A DNA stretch of 6,414 bases from Chloroflexota bacterium (GTDB lineage: Bacteria; Chloroflexota; UBA6077; FW602-bin22; JACQUS01): contig JACQUS010000465.1 of assembly GCA_016210125.1 (NCBI GenBank), forward strand, positions 1 to 6,414, in the 5' to 3' direction. The notes under the pieces were generated by a model. The model was not told the origin of the DNA and ran no database searches. It saw only the letters and a list, made by a program, of their open reading frames with translations. Positions 3,676 to 6,414 of the stretch are shown here, piece after piece (positions within the stretch are counted from its first letter, which is position 1; every line of letters starts with the position of its first letter). The position numbers and the translations under genes were made by a program.

Positions 3676-6168
3676 CTACGGCGCCCCGAGCTGCCGCGCC
3701 AGCTCCAGCACCCGCGGGTGCGTCGGGCTGAGGCGCTGGGCCACGGCCAGCGCGCGGCGGGCCTCGGCGCGCGCCTCGTCCGAGCCGAGCAGCTCGGCGA
3801 GCAACCGGTACGTCTGCGCCCGCGCCAGCGGGTACGCGAAGTCCAGCGGCTGGCGCTGGGCGGCGCGGTCGACGAGCCAGAGGCCCCAGTCGAGCATCTG
3901 CTCGGGCGCGGCGCGCGCCAGGTGCTGCGGCTCAAACGGCTCCGGCGGTGGCGTGGGCTGGGGCAGGCGCTGCGGCAGCCGGCCGCCGGGCTGCGCGCCG
4001 GCGAGCTGGACGAGCGCCGTGCCCAGCAGGAAGTCGTAGCGCTCGTCCAGCGGCCAGGTGCTGCGCGCCTGCGCCGCGAGCAGCACGGCCGGCACATGCT
4101 CGCGGACGCTCGCAGCGCCCGTCGCCGCGCTGCCGAGCCGCTCGGCCACGAGCGGCCGGAGCGCCTGGCTGCCGGCGAAGGCCGTGGCGGCCAGGGCCAG
4201 CAGCACGCCGGCGAGCACCCGCGGGCGCGCGAGCGGCCAGGCGGCTCTCCCAGCTAGCGTGGTGGACAGCGCCACGGCGCCGGCGAGAGACCACAACCAC
4301 CAGCCGCCGGCCGTCCGCAGCAGCTCGCCCGGCGGGCTGGCCGCCGGTAGCGCCAGCACGATGGCCAGCGTCGCGACCCCGTAGCCCACGGCAAGGACGA
4401 GATGCACAGCATCCCCGCGTCCCTCCGTCCCCGCGTCTCCGCGTCCCCGCGTCTCCCCCTGCGCCAGGCCGACGAGCGCTCCGGCCAGCAGCCAGGCCAG
4501 CGTGCGCACGGGCGGGTAGGCCGGGGCGACCATCTGCTCGACGACGTAGCCGGCCAGCCCGGCCAGCACCCCGCCGAGTAGGATGCGCTGGCGCCCGTCG
4601 GCGCGCCGGTAGGCCTGCACGGCGGCCCAGGCGACGCTGGCCAGCAGCGCCAGCCAGGCCGCGCTGCCGAGCAGGCCGACGGCGGCCAGGTGGTCGAGCA
4701 GGTCGTTGTGCGCGCTGGTGATCTGTGCCTCCTGCTCGATGGCGCGTAAAGCCGCGGGATAGGTCTGCTCGGCCAGCAGGCGCAGCGTGTCCGGCCCGTA
4801 GCCGACCAGCAGCCGGACCGGCCGCGCGCCGAGGTCGCCGCCGGCCAGGTCCGGCGGTGCGGCGACGAGCGCCGCCACCGTCTGCCACGTCAGGACGCGG
4901 CTCTGCACCGCGAGGTCTCCCACGCCGGCCGAGCGACCGGCGACGGTAGCCGTCAACCGCCCGATCTCCGGCCCGCCATAGATGCTCAGATAGATGCTCA
5001 GCACGGCGAGCAGCGCCCCCAGCGCCGGCAGCGCGACGACGGCCCAGCGCCGCCAGCGCGGCCACGCCAGCCACACGGCAAGCACGGCAACCGCGACGCC
5101 GGCCGCCAGCCACGGGCCGCGCGCGCGCGTGAGCAGCAGCGCGGCCAGCAGCATGACGCTCAGCATTGCGAGGCCGACGACGGCCAGGCGCCGACCGCTG
5201 CCCAGTGACGGTGCCGCTAGGCGCGCTGGTGGCAGCCGCGCGCCCAGCCAGACGAAGGCCACGAGGATGGCCGGGCCGGCCCACGGCGCGTCCGGCCGCC
5301 CGCTCGCCAGGAGCAGCCAGGCGACGAAGAGCGCCTGCTGGCCGAGCAGCAGGGCGATCCACGCCACAGCGCCGACACCCGTCGTGCCCGTCTCTCCGCG
5401 TCCCCGCGTCCCGCGCTTGTCGAAGACTCGCCGCGGAGAGCGGTCGCGTCTAGGCGCTGCCTGAGCCGGGCTCGTGTCTGGCGGCGCGCCTGGCTGTGGA
5501 CGAGCGGCGGTCCAGAGCCAGGCGAGCGCGATGGGCAGCACGAGGACGAGCAGGCTGCCGAAGAAGATGGCATTGCCCATCGTGCTACCGGCCCGTTGCC
5601 CCACGATGAGCAGGCTCGTCAGCGGGCTCAGGCCAGCGCCCTCGATTGCGCCGAGGAGCGCGGCGCTGAGCGTCGCCAGGAGCAGTGTCCGCATCAGCCG
5701 CTCGACCTGCGCCCATGTCCGCAGCACGGTCGCCGCCGCGCCGAAGACGACCGCCCAGGAGAGCACGGTCAGCAGGCCGGTGGTCAGACGCTGGTCGCCC
5801 CACAAGCTCACCCCCGGCGCGACCGACACGAGCGTCGACAGCGCCGTCGTGGCCACCACCGCGGCGAGGGAGAGACGCGGGGACGCGGAGAAGGGGAGAC
5901 GCGGGGACGCGGCGACGCGGGGACGCGGCGACACGGAGACGCGGAGAAGGGGTGACGCGGAGAGGGGTAGACGCGGGGACGCGAAGAGATACACGGCCCA
6001 GGAGAGCGCCAGCAGCGGTACGAGCGCCCGCAGGTGCGCGGTCTTGACGAAGTCGGCCCAGCGCACCGCGTGGGGGTCGATCAGCAGGATGGCCTGCGCG
6101 GCGATGATGAGCAGCAGCGCTTCGACGGCGCCGGCCGACAGCCGGCGCACGGCGCCGCCGAGCGGCAT
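3676..6168 (-). CDS. O-antigen ligase/polymerase-like membrane protein (Wzy_C type) with TPR-like tail
   Basis: This 830-residue polytopic membrane protein probably transfers or polymerises a lipid-linked glycan at the outer face of the membrane. Hydrophobic segments lie near 14-31, 48-62, 101-118, 129-149, 160-180, 198-220, 267-288, 327-347, 352-369, 374-392, 494-518, 527-545, 556-569, 588-609, 621-640 and 647-667. The stretch LSTLVSVAPGVSLWGDQR (109-127), the TRARGPWLA segment (348-355), Arg424 in QSRVLTW, GYGPD and the SAHNDLLDHL motif with His487 fit the WaaL/Wzy_C family, whose conserved His and Arg are needed for ligation. Residues from about 690 to 830 are soluble and helical, ending in a TPR-like repeat (ALAVAQRLSPTHPRVLELA). 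Three octapeptide tracts from a DNA repeat interrupt loops at 64-103, about 251-263 and 571-587. The ATG follows the upstream stop by 3 nt, implying co-translation. Its acceptor and sugar substrate cannot be read from sequence; protein O-glycosylation is an alternative. Confidence 0.85.
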   Translation of the reverse strand: MPLGGAVRRLSAGAVEALLLIIAAQAILLIDPHAVRWADFVKTAHLRALVPLLALSWAVYLFASPRLPLSASPLLRVSVSPRPRVAASPRLPFSASPRLSLAAVVATTALSTLVSVAPGVSLWGDQRLTTGLLTVLSWAVVFGAAATVLRTWAQVERLMRTLLLATLSAALLGAIEGAGLSPLTSLLIVGQRAGSTMGNAIFFGSLLVLVLPIALAWLWTAARPQPGAPPDTSPAQAAPRRDRSPRRVFDKRGTRGRGETGTTGVGAVAWIALLLGQQALFVAWLLLASGRPDAPWAGPAILVAFVWLGARLPPARLAAPSLGSGRRLAVVGLAMLSVMLLAALLLTRARGPWLAAGVAVAVLAVWLAWPRWRRWAVVALPALGALLAVLSIYLSIYGGPEIGRLTATVAGRSAGVGDLAVQSRVLTWQTVAALVAAPPDLAGGDLGARPVRLLVGYGPDTLRLLAEQTYPAALRAIEQEAQITSAHNDLLDHLAAVGLLGSAAWLALLASVAWAAVQAYRRADGRQRILLGGVLAGLAGYVVEQMVAPAYPPVRTLAWLLAGALVGLAQGETRGRGDAGTEGRGDAVHLVLAVGYGVATLAIVLALPAASPPGELLRTAGGWWLWSLAGAVALSTTLAGRAAWPLARPRVLAGVLLALAATAFAGSQALRPLVAERLGSAATGAASVREHVPAVLLAAQARSTWPLDERYDFLLGTALVQLAGAQPGGRLPQRLPQPTPPPEPFEPQHLARAAPEQMLDWGLWLVDRAAQRQPLDFAYPLARAQTYRLLAELLGSDEARAEARRALAVAQRLSPTHPRVLELARQLGAP
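4413..4460. repeat. Octanucleotide repeat array A inside the ligase gene
   Basis: Six consecutive octamers (CCCCGCGT, CCCTCCGT, CCCCGCGT, CTCCGCGT, CCCCGCGT, CTCCCCCT) fill exactly 48 nt, or 16 codons. The coding (minus) strand reads them as AGACGCGG/GGACGCGG and encodes a hydrophilic GETRGRGDAGTEGRGD-like peptide, in a loop between the predicted membrane segments at 556-569 and 588-609 of the ligase. The length is a multiple of both 8 and 3, so the array is frame-neutral. Confidence 0.85.
4978..5001. repeat. Exact 12-bp tandem duplication in the ligase gene
   Basis: ATAGATGCTCAG occurs twice head to tail (4978-4989 and 4990-5001). On the coding strand it gives Leu-Ser-Ile-Tyr twice (residues 390-397), at the end of a predicted membrane segment. 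The perfect identity at DNA level suggests a recent in-frame slippage duplication. Confidence 0.85.
5386..5416. repeat. Octanucleotide repeat array B inside the ligase gene
   Basis: A short, partly decayed array: GCCCGTCT, CTCCGCGT (5394-5401), CCCCGCGT (5402-5409), then CCCGCGC. It has the same orientation as the array at 4413-4460, so the coding strand encodes the same peptide style (KRGTRGRGETGT, about residues 251-262). It lies at the end of a 45-residue hydrophilic loop (about 221-266) rich in Pro, Arg and Ala, between two membrane segments; the whole loop may be a remnant of inserted DNA. Confidence 0.7.
5873..5983. repeat. Octanucleotide repeat array C inside the ligase gene
   Basis: About fourteen tandem octamers of the form NGACGCGG (variants AGAAGGGG, CGACACGG) run in register from 5873. 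One 7-nt unit (5961-5967) is compensated by a 9-nt one (5968-5976). The plus strand carries the NGACGCGG orientation, opposite to the arrays at 4413 and 5386. The ligase gene therefore reads CCGCGTCN and yields five octapeptides at residues 64-103 (SPRLPLSA, SPLLRVSV, SPRPRVAA, SPRLPFSA, SPRLSLAA). They lie between the second and third predicted membrane segments. Confidence 0.9.
6128..6148 (-). promoter_or_regulatory. GC-rich stem-loop in the first codons of the ligase gene
   Basis: GCGCCGGC (6128-6135) and GCCGGCGC (6141-6148) are perfect reverse complements with a 5-nt loop. In the mRNA this places an all-G/C 8-bp stem at +21 to +41 from the ATG, where structure can slow translation initiation. 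A regulatory role is inference; the composition makes chance stems fairly likely. Confidence 0.3.
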
Positions 6169-6171
6169 ATG

Positions 6172-6414
6172 CTAGCGCCCCGCGGCCGGCACGAGCGCGC
6201 GGAACGGCAGGCGGAGCGCGGCCCCCGGCTGGGTGGACGGGCCGAGCTGGCGGCGCCAGATGCGGAAGCCGGCCGCTTCGGGCAGCTCGTCGACGGCGTA
6301 GGCGACCGCGCCGTCGGCTGAGGCGGCTAGGGCGACGTGCTCGAAGCGCCGCTGCGCCGGCAGTCCGTCGTTGAGCGGCTGCCAGCTCTGGCCGCCGTCG
6401 CGGCTGACGTACAC
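6172..6414 (-). CDS. BNR/Asp-box beta-propeller protein, C-terminal part (partial)
   Basis: The reading frame enters from the right edge of the window, so the true start lies outside; the GTG at 6414 is simply an internal codon. The visible 80 residues begin with YVSRDGGQSWQPLNDGLP, holding one Asp-box (S-x-D-G-G-x-S-W; residues 4-11) of the kind repeated around sialidase and YCF48-like propellers. A predicted strand pattern, ALAASADGAVAYAVDE and FRIWRRQLG, follows. Such proteins are usually exported and bind rather than cleave; no catalytic residues can be judged from one repeat. The frame ends with TAG 3 nt before the ligase ATG, so the two genes are almost certainly one transcript. GGGG (6181-6178), inside this gene, may serve as the ligase ribosome site. 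Confidence 0.75.
   Translation of the reverse strand: MYVSRDGGQSWQPLNDGLPAQRRFEHVALAASADGAVAYAVDELPEAAGFRIWRRQLGPSTQPGAALRLPFRALVPAAGR

Noticed and set aside
5873..5983. Possible CRISPR array, given the regular repeats
   Set aside because: The units are only 8 nt long and contiguous, with no spacers, and lie within a coding frame.
5474..6175. 233-codon open frame on the plus strand, with RGDAETRRRGDA-like peptide
   Set aside because: It is antisense to the ligase gene. Its length is helped by the octamer array, and the rest has no recognisable domain, whereas the minus strand shows clear membrane segments and family motifs.
1..6414. tRNA, rRNA, riboswitch, transposase, integrase, restriction-modification or toxin-antitoxin genes
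   Set aside because: None seen on either strand; the window is accounted for by two complete housekeeping genes, a surface-glycan gene pair and repeats.

Overview
The window is a GC-rich bacterial chromosome segment, most likely from a member of the Chloroflexota (Roseiflexus/Chloroflexus-like). This rests on three things: the start-proximal intergenic repeat of the CCTCACCCCCGGCCCC type, the short-period CGCGTCTC/CGCGTCCC repeats that run through coding sequence as SPRLPxSA-like peptides, and the style of the genes. The phylum call is inference from recognition, not a database match.

Layout: 1-240 is non-coding and carries two hairpins of a palindromic repeat, then a Shine-Dalgarno-like site. 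241-2961 (+) is a full-length DNA mismatch repair ATPase, MutS. It meets folK (HPPK, folate biosynthesis) tail to tail; folK runs 3461-2958 on the minus strand, and the two stop codons share the palindrome CTAG. 3462-3675 is intergenic: it holds a good sigma70-type promoter that appears to give a leaderless folK mRNA, a 57-bp two-hairpin element whose arms show compensatory base-pair swaps, and a small GC hairpin. 6168-3676 (-) is a large polytopic O-antigen ligase/polymerase-like protein (Wzy_C type) with a C-terminal TPR-like tail. It follows by only 3 nt the 3' end of a BNR/Asp-box beta-propeller gene that enters from the right edge (6414-6172, -).

The genes fall into three unrelated functional units: genome maintenance (mutS), folate synthesis (folK) and a probable cell-surface glycan/glycoprotein pair (propeller plus ligase). 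I see no phage, transposase, CRISPR, toxin-antitoxin or defence operon.

The most unusual structure is an octanucleotide repeat family (NGACGCGG / CCGCGTCN). It has entered the ligase gene at three places, in both orientations, always in predicted hydrophilic loops and always leaving the frame open. The arithmetic explains why it is tolerated: an 8-nt period encodes an 8-residue period in every frame. The CCGCGTCN orientation cannot form a stop codon whatever N is, and the other orientation can do so only when N is T. The same 8-nt period means that gain or loss of one unit would shift the frame of the ligase.
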